A stretch of DNA of 6,646 nucleotides from Acidobacteriaceae bacterium (GTDB lineage: Bacteria; Acidobacteriota; Terriglobia; Terriglobales; Acidobacteriaceae): contig PLBX01000256.1 in assembly GCA_003135495.1 (NCBI GenBank), positions 768 to 7,413 on the forward strand. Reading direction: 5' to 3'. This document shows positions 1-5,316 of the stretch, in pieces. The stretch's first letter is position 1. Every line of letters starts with the position of its first letter. Below the pieces are notes generated by a model. That model was not told the origin of the DNA, made no database searches, and saw only the letters and a program-made list of their open reading frames with translations. The position numbers and the translations under genes were made by a program.

Positions 1-122
1 CTTTTGCGGAACCGAAAAAGGTGGTTCGCATTGAGGCCGGAGATCATTTTTTCGAAGGACGGTTGCGCGAGATGCGAGACGCGATTGAAGCGTGGGTGAA
101 GGAAACCCACCTCACTTCATAA
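1..122 (+). CDS. C-terminal end of an alpha/beta-hydrolase-like protein (partial)
   Basis: An open frame enters from the left edge (first full codon at 3) and stops at TAA 120-122, giving 39 residues. The tail reads KKVVRIEAGDHFFEGRL and then an amphipathic helix, REMRDAIEAWVKE. A beta strand followed by G-D-H-F-F and a last helix is the usual end of small alpha/beta hydrolases of the dienelactone-hydrolase type, where the His in (A/G)DHFF is the catalytic-triad His. The substrate cannot be inferred. The gene is on the same strand as the glycerate kinase that starts 68 bp later, so the two could be co-transcribed. The fold assignment rests on one motif in a short fragment. Confidence 0.6.
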   Translation, partial: FAEPKKVVRIEAGDHFFEGRLREMRDAIEAWVKETHLTS

Positions 123-151
123 AAATTCCTTGTCCTTTTGCGCGCAACCAC

Positions 152-179
152 AAGTGTGAAATATGAAGTGTGAAATATA
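152..179. repeat. Heptamer-based tandem repeat (period 14)
   Basis: Four consecutive heptamers AAGTGTG, AAATATG, AAGTGTG, AAATATA make two copies of a 14-bp unit. The 13-mer AAGTGTGAAATAT is exact at 152-164 and 166-178. The repeat sits in the gap before the glycerate kinase and contains a GTG (170) that could be mistaken for the kinase start. Alternating 7-mers of this kind resemble short dispersed heptamer repeats in other bacterial genomes; that comparison is from memory. Confidence 0.75.
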
Positions 180-190
180 TCGTTAACCCA

Positions 191-1543
191 ATGACGGACG
201 ACCCACAGGCGCGCGATCAGCAATTTCGCCTCATGCGCGAAAAGGCGCGCGAAATCTTTACTTCCGCGCTCAACACCGCATCTATCGAAAGCGCATTCGA
301 ACGCAATGTGCACTGCGAGCGCCGCGTGCTGCGCATCGGCGAAGATCTCTACGATCTCGATACTTACAGCCGTGTCTTCGTTGTCTCGATCGGAAAAGCC
401 GCGCACACCATGGTCGCGGCGCTTGAAACACGAGTGGGCGGCAGTCTTGAAGGCATTGTTGCGTCTTCGGTTGCTCCGGCAAGTCAAGTTCGTGGCTTCC
501 GGTATTTTTGCGGCGGCCATCCCACGCCGACCGCCGAATCGATTCAAGCCGCCTCTGCCATTCTCAAATCCCTTTCCTTGTTGGACGCATCGTCGCTCGT
601 GATCTTCATGATCTCCGGAGGCGGATCGTCGATCGTCGAGAAGCCGGTTGACGAAGATATTTCTCTGGATGATCTGGCGGCGACCTATCGCGCCTTAGTC
701 CACTCCGGCGCGCCCATTGCCGAAATAAATGCCATCCGTAAACATATTTCAGCGGTAAAGGGCGGACGCCTTGCCCAGGGCGCTTATCGCGCGCAACAGG
801 TTTCGATTCTTGTTTCGGACGTACCAGACAATACTCCTGACGCCCTTGCTTCGGGCCCGACGATGCCCGATTCCACTTCCATCAATGATTGCGAGCGCAT
901 CGCTGCGAAATATAATCTGGTTGAGCAATTTCCGGAATCGGTAGCCAGCCTTTTCCGCCAGCGCGTGCTGGAGGAGACGCCGAAATCCGACGATCCCGCA
1001 TTCGCCCGCGCACGCTGGTGGACGGTGCTCTCCAATAAAGTTGCGCTGGAAGAAGCGGCCGCTGCCGCCGTTCGCGCCGGCTTCGCGGTTGAAATCGATA
1101 ACTCGTGCGACGACTGGCCCTACGATAAAGCGGCCACCTATCTGCTGAATCGCCTGCGTGAATTGCGGAGCAAAGTGTCGCGAGTGTGCTTGCTCTCCGG
1201 CGGCGAGGTGACAGTGACGGTTCGCAATGGCGGGATCGGCGGGCGCAATCAGCAATTCGCGTTGGCCTGCGCCGAAGAGATCGAAGGAGAAGACGTCACT
1301 GTGTTGAGCGCGGGCACCGACGGAATCGATGGTAATAGCCCAGCGGCTGGAGCTGTCGTCGATGGCAGCACGGTTACCAGGGCTAGTAATCTCGCAAGGC
1401 AGCGCGGCGAAGCAGGCGACGTCCTAAAGCAAGCGCTTACCAGCTTTAACGCTTATCCTCTTTTTGACGCGCTTGGTGATGCTGTTTTTACCGGGCCCAC
1501 GGGAAATAATCTTCGGGATCTTCGCATCCTGCTCGCCTACTGA
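191..1543 (+). CDS. Glycerate 2-kinase, DUF4147/MOFRL family
   Basis: Predicted to phosphorylate D-glycerate with ATP to 2-phosphoglycerate in the cytoplasm, feeding glycerate from glyoxylate, serine or sugar-acid breakdown into lower glycolysis. The length (450 aa) is normal for the family. Numbered from ATG 191, the N-terminal domain has SIGKAAHTM (66-74), GHPTPTAES (109-117), ISGGGSS (141-147), EINAIRKHISAVKGGRLA (178-195) and VSDVPDNTPDALASGPT (208-224). The C-terminal MOFRL domain has LLSGGEVTVTV (334-344), GGRNQQFALA (350-359), SAGTDGIDG (373-381) and TGPTGNNLRDLRILL (434-448). The start is uncertain: GTG 170 adds seven residues but lies inside the tandem repeat, and neither start has a good Shine-Dalgarno. 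ATG 191 is preferred. The family assignment is firm; the in vivo substrate is inferred. Confidence 0.93.
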   Translation: MTDDPQARDQQFRLMREKAREIFTSALNTASIESAFERNVHCERRVLRIGEDLYDLDTYSRVFVVSIGKAAHTMVAALETRVGGSLEGIVASSVAPASQVRGFRYFCGGHPTPTAESIQAASAILKSLSLLDASSLVIFMISGGGSSIVEKPVDEDISLDDLAATYRALVHSGAPIAEINAIRKHISAVKGGRLAQGAYRAQQVSILVSDVPDNTPDALASGPTMPDSTSINDCERIAAKYNLVEQFPESVASLFRQRVLEETPKSDDPAFARARWWTVLSNKVALEEAAAAAVRAGFAVEIDNSCDDWPYDKAATYLLNRLRELRSKVSRVCLLSGGEVTVTVRNGGIGGRNQQFALACAEEIEGEDVTVLSAGTDGIDGNSPAAGAVVDGSTVTRASNLARQRGEAGDVLKQALTSFNAYPLFDALGDAVFTGPTGNNLRDLRILLAY

Positions 1544-1592
1544 TTTGTTCGCCAATAGACATACGCCGCGTCGATCGGGTGACCGACCAATG

Positions 1593-1606
1593 AGGGTTAC
1601 GACCCT
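1593..1606 (+). terminator. Weak hairpin downstream of the glycerate kinase
   Basis: AGGGT-TACG-ACCCT forms a 5-bp stem with a UACG (UNCG-type) tetraloop, followed by TTTC. A second small hairpin, TCGG-GTGA-CCGA (GNRA-type loop), lies just upstream at 1575-1586. The stems are short and the T-run is brief, so termination is possible but weakly supported. Confidence 0.25.
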
Positions 1607-1613
1607 TTTCTTG

Positions 1614-1788
1614 GATTTACAAATGAATTCAGCTGATAACTACATAGGTTCGCACTTACGATATAGACTGATGTCTAACGCTTCCTTGTAAAAAAACCAT
1701 CGTTCATAGACTTTCGCGACCGTAAATTCTTGTAAATCTATCGCGGCATTGCAGCATCCATGGTTAAACTTGCATCCAACTTTGTAAA
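1614..1788. promoter_or_regulatory. Upstream region of the beta-barrel gene with repeated TTGTAAA boxes
   Basis: The gap between the kinase stop (1543) and the beta-barrel start (1810) is more AT-rich than its surroundings and contains no convincing gene. TTGTAAA occurs at 1686-1692, 1730-1736 and 1782-1788, and its reverse complement TTTACAA at 1616-1622. The outer pair extends to a 9-bp inverted repeat, GATTTACAA (1614-1622) and TTGTAAATC (1730-1738). This could be an operator array or just AT-rich promoter sequence. I could not identify a convincing -35/-10 pair. Confidence 0.3.
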
Positions 1789-1799
1789 AAATACCATTT

Positions 1800-1804
1800 G
1801 GAGG
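1800..1804 (+). promoter_or_regulatory. Strong Shine-Dalgarno GGAGG setting the TTG start at 1810
   Basis: GGAGG (GGAGGT with the next base) lies 5 nt before TTG 1810. The longer in-frame reading from TTG 1798 would put the ribosome-binding site inside the coding sequence, so 1810 is the real start. Confidence 0.85.
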
Positions 1805-1809
1805 TCCCC

Positions 1810-2427
1810 TTGAAACGAGCAATACGTATTGGTCTATTCTTTGCCTTTGCTTTGGCAGCCTTGTCCGCCACTTCGAATTTTGCCCACGCCCAGCGAGTTG
1901 ACGCTGCCTTCGGCGGCGGCACTCTGCTGGCCCCAAGTGCTGATTCGTGCAGCGGAAACTGCCAAGTCCCGCAGTCGCTAGGCGGGGGTGCCTTTCTTGG
2001 CTTTAGCGGCGATGTGATCTTCTGGCACAATTTAGGATTGGGCGCCGAAGTGAACTGGAGAGCGTCCCAAGGCAGTGGTGCCTACGCGGCAATTTACGGT
2101 GTGAATTATCGTCCCCTGTTTTATGACATTAACGCCGTTTACTCTCCCAAAATAGCTAACCGCGCGTATCTTGAGGTTGTCGGCGGCATCGGTGCGATGA
2201 GCACGCATCTATACCAATGCAACAGTTGCGGAATCGCCGGCGGCAGTACTCTGGTTGCCAGCAGCAGCCACTTCGATGCGGATTTCGGCGGCGGGATTAA
2301 GTTCTATATCAAGCACGGTTTCTTCGTGCGTCCAGAGGCGCGAGTGTACTGGATTAACAACGATACGAACTTTGCCGGATCGTATGCCACGCGGGTCGGT
2401 GCCTCCATCGGCTATACCTTTAAATAA
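1810..2427 (+). CDS. Small outer-membrane beta-barrel protein, secreted via Sec
   Basis: The protein has 205 residues from a TTG start chosen by the GGAGG site 5 nt upstream. Residues 1-27 are a classic Sec signal peptide: MKRAIR, a hydrophobic core GLFFAFALAAL, and an A-H-A cleavage site followed by Gln28. The mature part is rich in Gly and aromatic residues in alternating strand patterns (GGGAFLGFSGDVIFW, GLGAEVNW, FGGGIKFYI, FVRPEARVYW) and ends in GASIGYTFK, like the C-terminal strand of small OmpA/OmpW-like barrels. Two close cysteine pairs (C47/C51 and C137/C140) may form disulfides in predicted loops. It stands alone, with a 5' regulatory gap and a palindrome after it. The cellular role is unknown, and homologues usually carry only a generic outer-membrane beta-barrel label. 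Confidence 0.85.
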   Translation: MKRAIRIGLFFAFALAALSATSNFAHAQRVDAAFGGGTLLAPSADSCSGNCQVPQSLGGGAFLGFSGDVIFWHNLGLGAEVNWRASQGSGAYAAIYGVNYRPLFYDINAVYSPKIANRAYLEVVGGIGAMSTHLYQCNSCGIAGGSTLVASSSHFDADFGGGIKFYIKHGFFVRPEARVYWINNDTNFAGSYATRVGASIGYTFK

Positions 2428-2453
2428 GTTTTCTATTCGGCTCTATTCGGCCT

Positions 2454-2479
2454 GAGGACAGCCACACTCGGCTGTCCTC
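2454..2479. repeat. Perfect 10-bp palindrome (REP-like or terminator hairpin)
   Basis: GAGGACAGCC, loop ACACTC, GGCTGTCCTC: a perfect 10-bp stem with a 6-nt loop, 27 bp after the beta-barrel stop. No T-tract follows on the plus strand, so it is not a standard intrinsic terminator, although it may end or stabilise the upstream mRNA. Its minus strand contains CAGCCGAGTG, which recurs in the palindromic element at 5237-5283. Just before it, TCTATTCGG is directly repeated at 2432-2440 and 2442-2450. Confidence 0.7.
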
Positions 2480-2547
2480 GCCCGAACCGAAGTCTCGCCG
2501 ATTTTCTCCGCTCTGCTTTGAGAGTGGCTCGGTTCGCCCTCCCGCAT

Positions 2548-2560
2548 TATGATAGGGATA
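2548..2560 (+). promoter_or_regulatory. Candidate -10 element placing transcription start at the tatB ATG
   Basis: TATGAT (2548-2553) matches 5 of 6 bases of the bacterial -10 consensus and ends 7 nt before the A of ATG 2560, which would make the mRNA leaderless. No good -35 lies 16-18 nt upstream; TTGAGA at 2518-2523 is 24 nt away, too far. The only purine-rich stretch, AGGG 2554-2557, ends 2 nt from the ATG, too close for a normal Shine-Dalgarno. Confidence 0.4.
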
Positions 2561-2976
2561 TGAATTTCGGCTTTTCAGGCGAGATGATCTTCATTTTCTT
2601 TCTGGCGCTGATTCTTTTCGGCCCAAAGAAAATGCCCGAGATCGGACGCCAGGTCGCGCGCTTCCTAAATGAGTTCCGGCGCGCTTCGAACGAGTTCCGC
2701 TCGCAGATTGAAACGGAAATTAATTCGCTGGACACAAGCGCCAGTTCCAACGGCAAATATCGTCAGCAAATCTTGCCGCCGGTCCAGGCTCCGTTAGGAT
2801 CGCTGGCTACTCGCATCTTTAATCCTCCGCCTCCCGAAAAACTTGAAGCCGCCGAAGATGCCGCGGCTGAGTCTGCCGCCGTGAAGGCCGCTGCCGCGGA
2901 ATCGGTGGCGAATGCGGACGCGCAAACTGTCTCCATCTCCCAGCCTCCTGCCTCGAAAGTGGCGCCCGATGCCTGA
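2560..2976 (+). CDS. tatB: Sec-independent (twin-arginine) translocase subunit, TatB-like (TatA/B family)
   Basis: A 138-residue single-span inner-membrane subunit of the twin-arginine translocase, which exports folded proteins. Residues 8-20 form the short membrane helix, a Gly-Pro hinge follows at 21-22 (LFGPKKMPEIGR), and residues 23-58 form a charged amphipathic or coiled helix. The tail is flexible and rich in Pro and Ala (PPPPEKLEAAEDAAAES). Glu8 and Gly21-Pro22 fall at the same positions as in E. coli TatB, and the length exceeds the usual 60-90 aa of TatA, so TatB is preferred; annotation pipelines may call it TatA/TatE. An upstream TTG at 2518 would add 14 residues and spoil the short N-terminus typical of the family, so ATG 2560 is used. 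It overlaps tatC by 8 nt. Confidence 0.88.
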   Translation: MNFGFSGEMIFIFFLALILFGPKKMPEIGRQVARFLNEFRRASNEFRSQIETEINSLDTSASSNGKYRQQILPPVQAPLGSLATRIFNPPPPEKLEAAEDAAAESAAVKAAAAESVANADAQTVSISQPPASKVAPDA

Positions 2977-3769
2977 ACTGGCGGCCTCATCTTCCCTGAA
3001 CGCGTCCGACAAGGATCAAATGCCCACCATGGGCTTCCTCGATCACCTCGAGGAGTTACGCAAGCGACTCGTCTATTCCATCATCGCGGTGGTCGTAGGC
3101 TTCTTCGCCTGCTGGGGATACGCCGAGCGTATCTACGCGGTTATGCAACGTCCCATCATGGACGCGCTGCAGCGCAATGGCCTCTCTGCGAAACTGGTTT
3201 ACGTTAATCCGACGGAGCCCTTCAATCTCTATCTTAAAGTCGGCATGATGGCGGGCCTGTTCGTCGCCTCCCCGTTTGTGCTTTACCAAATCTGGTGTTT
3301 CATTTCGCCAGGTTTATATCGAAACGAAAAGCGCTACGTCATGCCCTTCATGACCTCGACCATTGCGCTGTTTATTGCCGGAGGATATTTCGGATACAAA
3401 GTTGTGCTGCCGCAGGCGCTTGTATTCCTCATCGGTTATGGCAAAGATTTTCAGCCGATGATCACGCTGAGCGAATACAGTTCTCTTTTTCTGACCATCA
3501 TTGTCGGGCTTGGCGTAATTTTCGAAATGCCAATCCTGGTATTTTTTCTGGCGCTCATGGGAATCGTCAGTTCCCGCTGGATGTGGACTAATATTCGTTA
3601 CGCCATCCTCGGCATATTCGTAATTGCCGCTATTATCACGCCGACTCCCGACATCCTGAACATGTGCATCTTCGCCGCGCCCATGGTTGGCCTATACATT
3701 CTGAGCACCGGCATCGCGTGGCTGGTGCATCCTGACCAGCGCAATAAACGCGCCGCGAAAAAATCCTGA
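2969..3769 (+). CDS. tatC: Sec-independent protein translocase TatC
   Basis: TatC is the multi-spanning receptor that binds twin-arginine signal peptides. From ATG 2969 it is 266 aa with six membrane helices at about 36-53, 90-112, 127-150, 171-197, 210-226 and 232-253. Hallmarks are FLDHLEELRKRL (cytoplasmic N-terminus, Glu29 equivalent to E. coli E15), ASPFVLYQIWCFISPGLY then NEKR (Glu120 equivalent to E103), FEMP (Glu186 equivalent to E170) and ITPTPD. ATG 2969 overlaps the tatB stop in ATGCCTGA, suggesting translational coupling. ATG 3020 has a better ribosome-binding site (AAGGA 3011-3015, 4-nt spacing) and gives a 249-aa protein beginning MPTMGFLDHLEE, so the N-terminus is uncertain. 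TatC identity is certain. Confidence 0.96.
   Translation: MPELAASSSLNASDKDQMPTMGFLDHLEELRKRLVYSIIAVVVGFFACWGYAERIYAVMQRPIMDALQRNGLSAKLVYVNPTEPFNLYLKVGMMAGLFVASPFVLYQIWCFISPGLYRNEKRYVMPFMTSTIALFIAGGYFGYKVVLPQALVFLIGYGKDFQPMITLSEYSSLFLTIIVGLGVIFEMPILVFFLALMGIVSSRWMWTNIRYAILGIFVIAAIITPTPDILNMCIFAAPMVGLYILSTGIAWLVHPDQRNKRAAKKS
3011..3015 (+). promoter_or_regulatory. AAGGA ribosome-binding site supporting an internal tatC start at 3020
   Basis: AAGGA lies 4 nt before ATG 3020, while ATG 2969 has no clear Shine-Dalgarno and would rely on coupling to tatB. The conserved TatC N-terminal motif begins after both starts, so homology does not decide between them. Confidence 0.4.
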
Positions 3770-3790
3770 TTGCCGAAGGAATCCAAAATC

Positions 3791-4786
3791 ATGAAACTAC
3801 AAAGTACACTGGAATTCACGAAGGAAAATATTGCGCAAAGCCTTCGTGAACCTTCGTGGCCTTTGTGGTTAAAGATTTCGTGTGTTGTGTTATTGACAGT
3901 CGCCTGGGGCGACGCGCTGGCTTTCTCCGGGGCGGCCTCTGACGCTTCCAAGGACAACGCTCCGCTTCCGCATATCGACGCCAAGCGCGCCTTCGAATAT
4001 ACGCGCGAAGTCACTGCTTTTGGTCCCCGCTATATCGGCAGCGAGAATCACAAGAAACTTGAGCGTTACATCGTCGATCATCTGAAAGGCGACGAAGTCG
4101 AAGACGATGCTTTCACCGCGGACACCGTGGAAGGGAAGTTTCCCGTCCGCAACATCATCGCCAAATTCCCGGGCGCAAAGGATGGCATCGTCGTCATCAT
4201 GGGCCACTACGATACCAACTATCCGCTGCGCAATATTGGATATGTCGGTGCCAACGATGGCGGCTCTTCAACCGCCATCCTGCTGGAATTCGCCAACCAG
4301 TTGCGCGGCAAAAAGCGCGATGGGTACAGCGTCTGGCTGGTGTGGACGGATGGTGAAGAGGCCGTGAGACGGTGGTCTGACACCGATAGCGATTATGGTT
4401 CTCGTCATCTTGCCGAGACATGGGAGAAGGATGGCACGCTTAAAAAAATTAAAGCGCTCATGGTGATGGATATGATCGGCGACGCCGACCTGGACATCGT
4501 GCGCGACACGAACGGCGCCCCGTGGCTGCTCGATCTGATCTACAACGCGGCAGAGCGGGGCGGCTACCAGTCACATTTCTACGCCACCCAAGGGCCCATC
4601 GAAGACGATCACTTACCTTTCGTGAAACGTGGAGTCCCCTGCGCCGACGTGATTGATCTTGATTACGGATATCACAATGTCTTCCATCACACCGCGCAGG
4701 ACACGATGGATAAATTAAGCCCCAAGAGTCTTGAAATCGTGGGCAATACGATCATGGAAACGATACATCTGCTGGACCAGCGCTAG
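3791..4786 (+). CDS. Secreted glutaminyl-peptide cyclotransferase (M28-type, zinc-dependent)
   Basis: Predicted to cyclise N-terminal Gln of exported proteins to pyroglutamate. The 331 aa from ATG 3791 (GAAGGA 3775-3780 upstream) include a hydrophobic segment CVVLLTVAWGDALAF (31-45) with an A-L-A cleavage site after residue 44. The M28 fold carries QC hallmarks: GHYDT (138-142), GANDGGSS (Asp156, zinc), DGEEAVRRWSDTDSDYGSRH (187-206; Glu189 general acid/base, Glu190 zinc), DMIGD (Asp227), IEDDHLPFVKRGVP (270-283) and FHHTAQDT (His300, zinc). The DGEE-W-S-D-YGSRHLA and IEDDH-PF-RGVP blocks match animal QC more closely than ordinary M28 aminopeptidases. Human QC has Trp-His-Thr at the last motif; here it is His-His-Thr. 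A TTG at 3770, directly after the tatC stop, is an alternative start. Residues 17-29 are encoded by a repeat, so the N-terminus is unusually long. Likely co-transcribed with tatBC. Confidence 0.9.
   Translation: MKLQSTLEFTKENIAQSLREPSWPLWLKISCVVLLTVAWGDALAFSGAASDASKDNAPLPHIDAKRAFEYTREVTAFGPRYIGSENHKKLERYIVDHLKGDEVEDDAFTADTVEGKFPVRNIIAKFPGAKDGIVVIMGHYDTNYPLRNIGYVGANDGGSSTAILLEFANQLRGKKRDGYSVWLVWTDGEEAVRRWSDTDSDYGSRHLAETWEKDGTLKKIKALMVMDMIGDADLDIVRDTNGAPWLLDLIYNAAERGGYQSHFYATQGPIEDDHLPFVKRGVPCADVIDLDYGYHNVFHHTAQDTMDKLSPKSLEIVGNTIMETIHLLDQR
3815..3882. repeat. CCTTCGTG-type dispersed repeat inside the 5' coding end of the cyclotransferase
   Basis: A perfect 10-bp inverted repeat TTCACGAAGG (3815-3824) and CCTTCGTGAA (3841-3850) flanks a 16-nt loop. 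It is followed by tandem near-copies CCTTCGTGG (3851-3859) and CCTTTGTGG (3860-3868), then TTAAAGATTTCGTG. Read on the minus strand it gives a 'NHKGHEG' peptide, a signature I recognise from spurious proteins predicted over dispersed repeats in many bacterial genomes. Here the repeat is in frame between the start codon and the signal-peptide core. Confidence 0.6.
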
Positions 4787-4820
4787 GCCGCATCACGCTT
4801 CAGATTGCAACAAGAATTAC

Positions 4821-4829
4821 TGCTAAAAT
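4821..4829 (+). promoter_or_regulatory. Candidate extended -10 promoter for the cytochrome gene
   Basis: TGCTAAAAT matches the extended -10 consensus TGnTATAAT at all but one defined base. A TTGCAA at 4805-4810 lies only 13 nt upstream of the hexamer, too close for a standard -35. Transcription would begin near 4836, leaving a leader of about 70 nt before TTG 4907. Confidence 0.35.
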
Positions 4830-4895
4830 TTATCAAGCGCCCCCACAGTGGATGGCCGGAAGGCGACTCTAATCGGCTCAATGCCGTGACCGCTT

Positions 4896-4901
4896 GGTGA
4901 T
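4896..4901 (+). promoter_or_regulatory. Shine-Dalgarno GGTGAT setting the TTG start at 4907
   Basis: GGTGAT matches part of the GGAGGTGATC sequence complementary to the 16S rRNA 3' end and lies 5 nt before TTG 4907. It contains an in-frame TGA (4898-4900), so translation cannot start further upstream. Confidence 0.6.
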
Positions 4902-4906
4902 TCTGC

Positions 4907-5218
4907 TTGTTCGAACGATTCTGTGTGGCCATCTTTTTATTTGCATCTTTTATTCTGGCGAGCGCGCAAGGGCCCAGCGCTCCCGGCAAACCCCTACCAC
5001 CCGGCCCTATGCAAGCCAGAGTGAAAGCGGCCTGCACCTCGTGCCACAACACTACTCGTATCACCGAGCAGCACATGACGCGCGAACAGTGGTCCACGCA
5101 GCTCGAAAAAATGGAAGGGTTGGGGGCGGTTATCCCCGATGAAGACCGCGAAGGTTTTCTTAATTACTTGACCAAGAACTTCGGTCCCACAAAAGGGGCA
5201 GGCAAGAAAACTAACTAG
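4907..5218 (+). CDS. Small exported mono-haem c-type cytochrome
   Basis: A 103-aa protein from a TTG start fixed by GGTGAT upstream and by an in-frame stop just before it. Residues 1-20 are a signal peptide (MFERF, core VAIFLFASFILA, cleavage A-S-A followed by Gln21). The mature chain has one haem-binding motif CTSCH (43-47), so haem c would be attached in the periplasm with His47 as axial ligand. Met69 in KMEGLGA, or possibly Met57, is the likely second ligand. The tail DEDREGFLNYLTKNFGP is the usual last helix of small class I cytochromes. It probably shuttles electrons; the partner is unknown. The N-terminal Gln of the mature form is notable beside the upstream glutaminyl cyclase. GTG 4925 is a less likely start because it removes the positive n-region. 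Confidence 0.85.
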   Translation: MFERFCVAIFLFASFILASAQGPSAPGKPLPPGPMQARVKAACTSCHNTTRITEQHMTREQWSTQLEKMEGLGAVIPDEDREGFLNYLTKNFGPTKGAGKKTN

Positions 5219-5236
5219 ATCGTGGATTAGCTTCGT

Positions 5237-5283
5237 GTGGGGACGGGCGACTCGCCCGTCCAGCCGAGTGCAACTCGGCCCAC
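5237..5283. repeat. Compound palindromic element (two hairpins closed by an outer stem)
   Basis: Hairpin 1: GGACGGGCGA (5241-5250) and TCGCCCGTCC (5252-5261), practically an 8-bp stem with a 5-nt loop. Hairpin 2: GCCGAGT (5263-5269), GCA, ACTCGGC (5273-5279). GTGGG (5237-5241) can pair with CCCAC (5279-5283), partly competing with end pairs, to close a three-way junction. It lies between the convergent cytochrome and lysS genes and shares CAGCCGAGTG (5261-5270) with the minus strand of the palindrome at 2454-2479. Probably a REP-like dispersed element; it may also act as a bidirectional terminator. Confidence 0.65.
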
Positions 5284-5316
5284 CGCATCTACTATTAAAT
5301 TTTCGTAGAGAAGCAA

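Noticed and set aside
170..190. GTG 170 as the glycerate kinase start
   Set aside because: It lies within the heptamer repeat, lacks a Shine-Dalgarno and adds seven residues not expected in the family. It is not excluded, only less likely than ATG 191.
44..547. 167-codon minus-strand open frame over the start of the glycerate kinase
   Set aside because: The plus-strand frame carries all the conserved kinase motifs; this one has none and is a GC-driven antisense shadow.
749..1255. 168-codon minus-strand open frame inside the glycerate kinase
   Set aside because: Antisense to conserved kinase motifs, with no domain and no ribosome-binding site.
2454..2479. Standard Rho-independent terminator for the beta-barrel gene
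   Set aside because: The stem is strong, but GCCCGAACCG follows, not a T-tract, so it is listed as a REP-like palindrome with a possible termination role.
2518..2559. TTG 2518 as the tatB start, or TTGAGA there as a -35 box
   Set aside because: The extension adds 14 residues before the normally short TatA/B N-terminus, and the -35-like hexamer is 24 nt from the -10, outside the usual 16-18 nt.
3598..4014. 138-codon minus-strand open frame over the tatC/cyclotransferase junction
   Set aside because: It lies antisense to two well-supported genes, and its NHKGHEG segment is the signature of a translated dispersed repeat.
4783..5097. 104-codon minus-strand open frame over the cytochrome gene
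   Set aside because: The plus strand here encodes a signal peptide and CTSCH haem site in order; the antisense frame has no domain.
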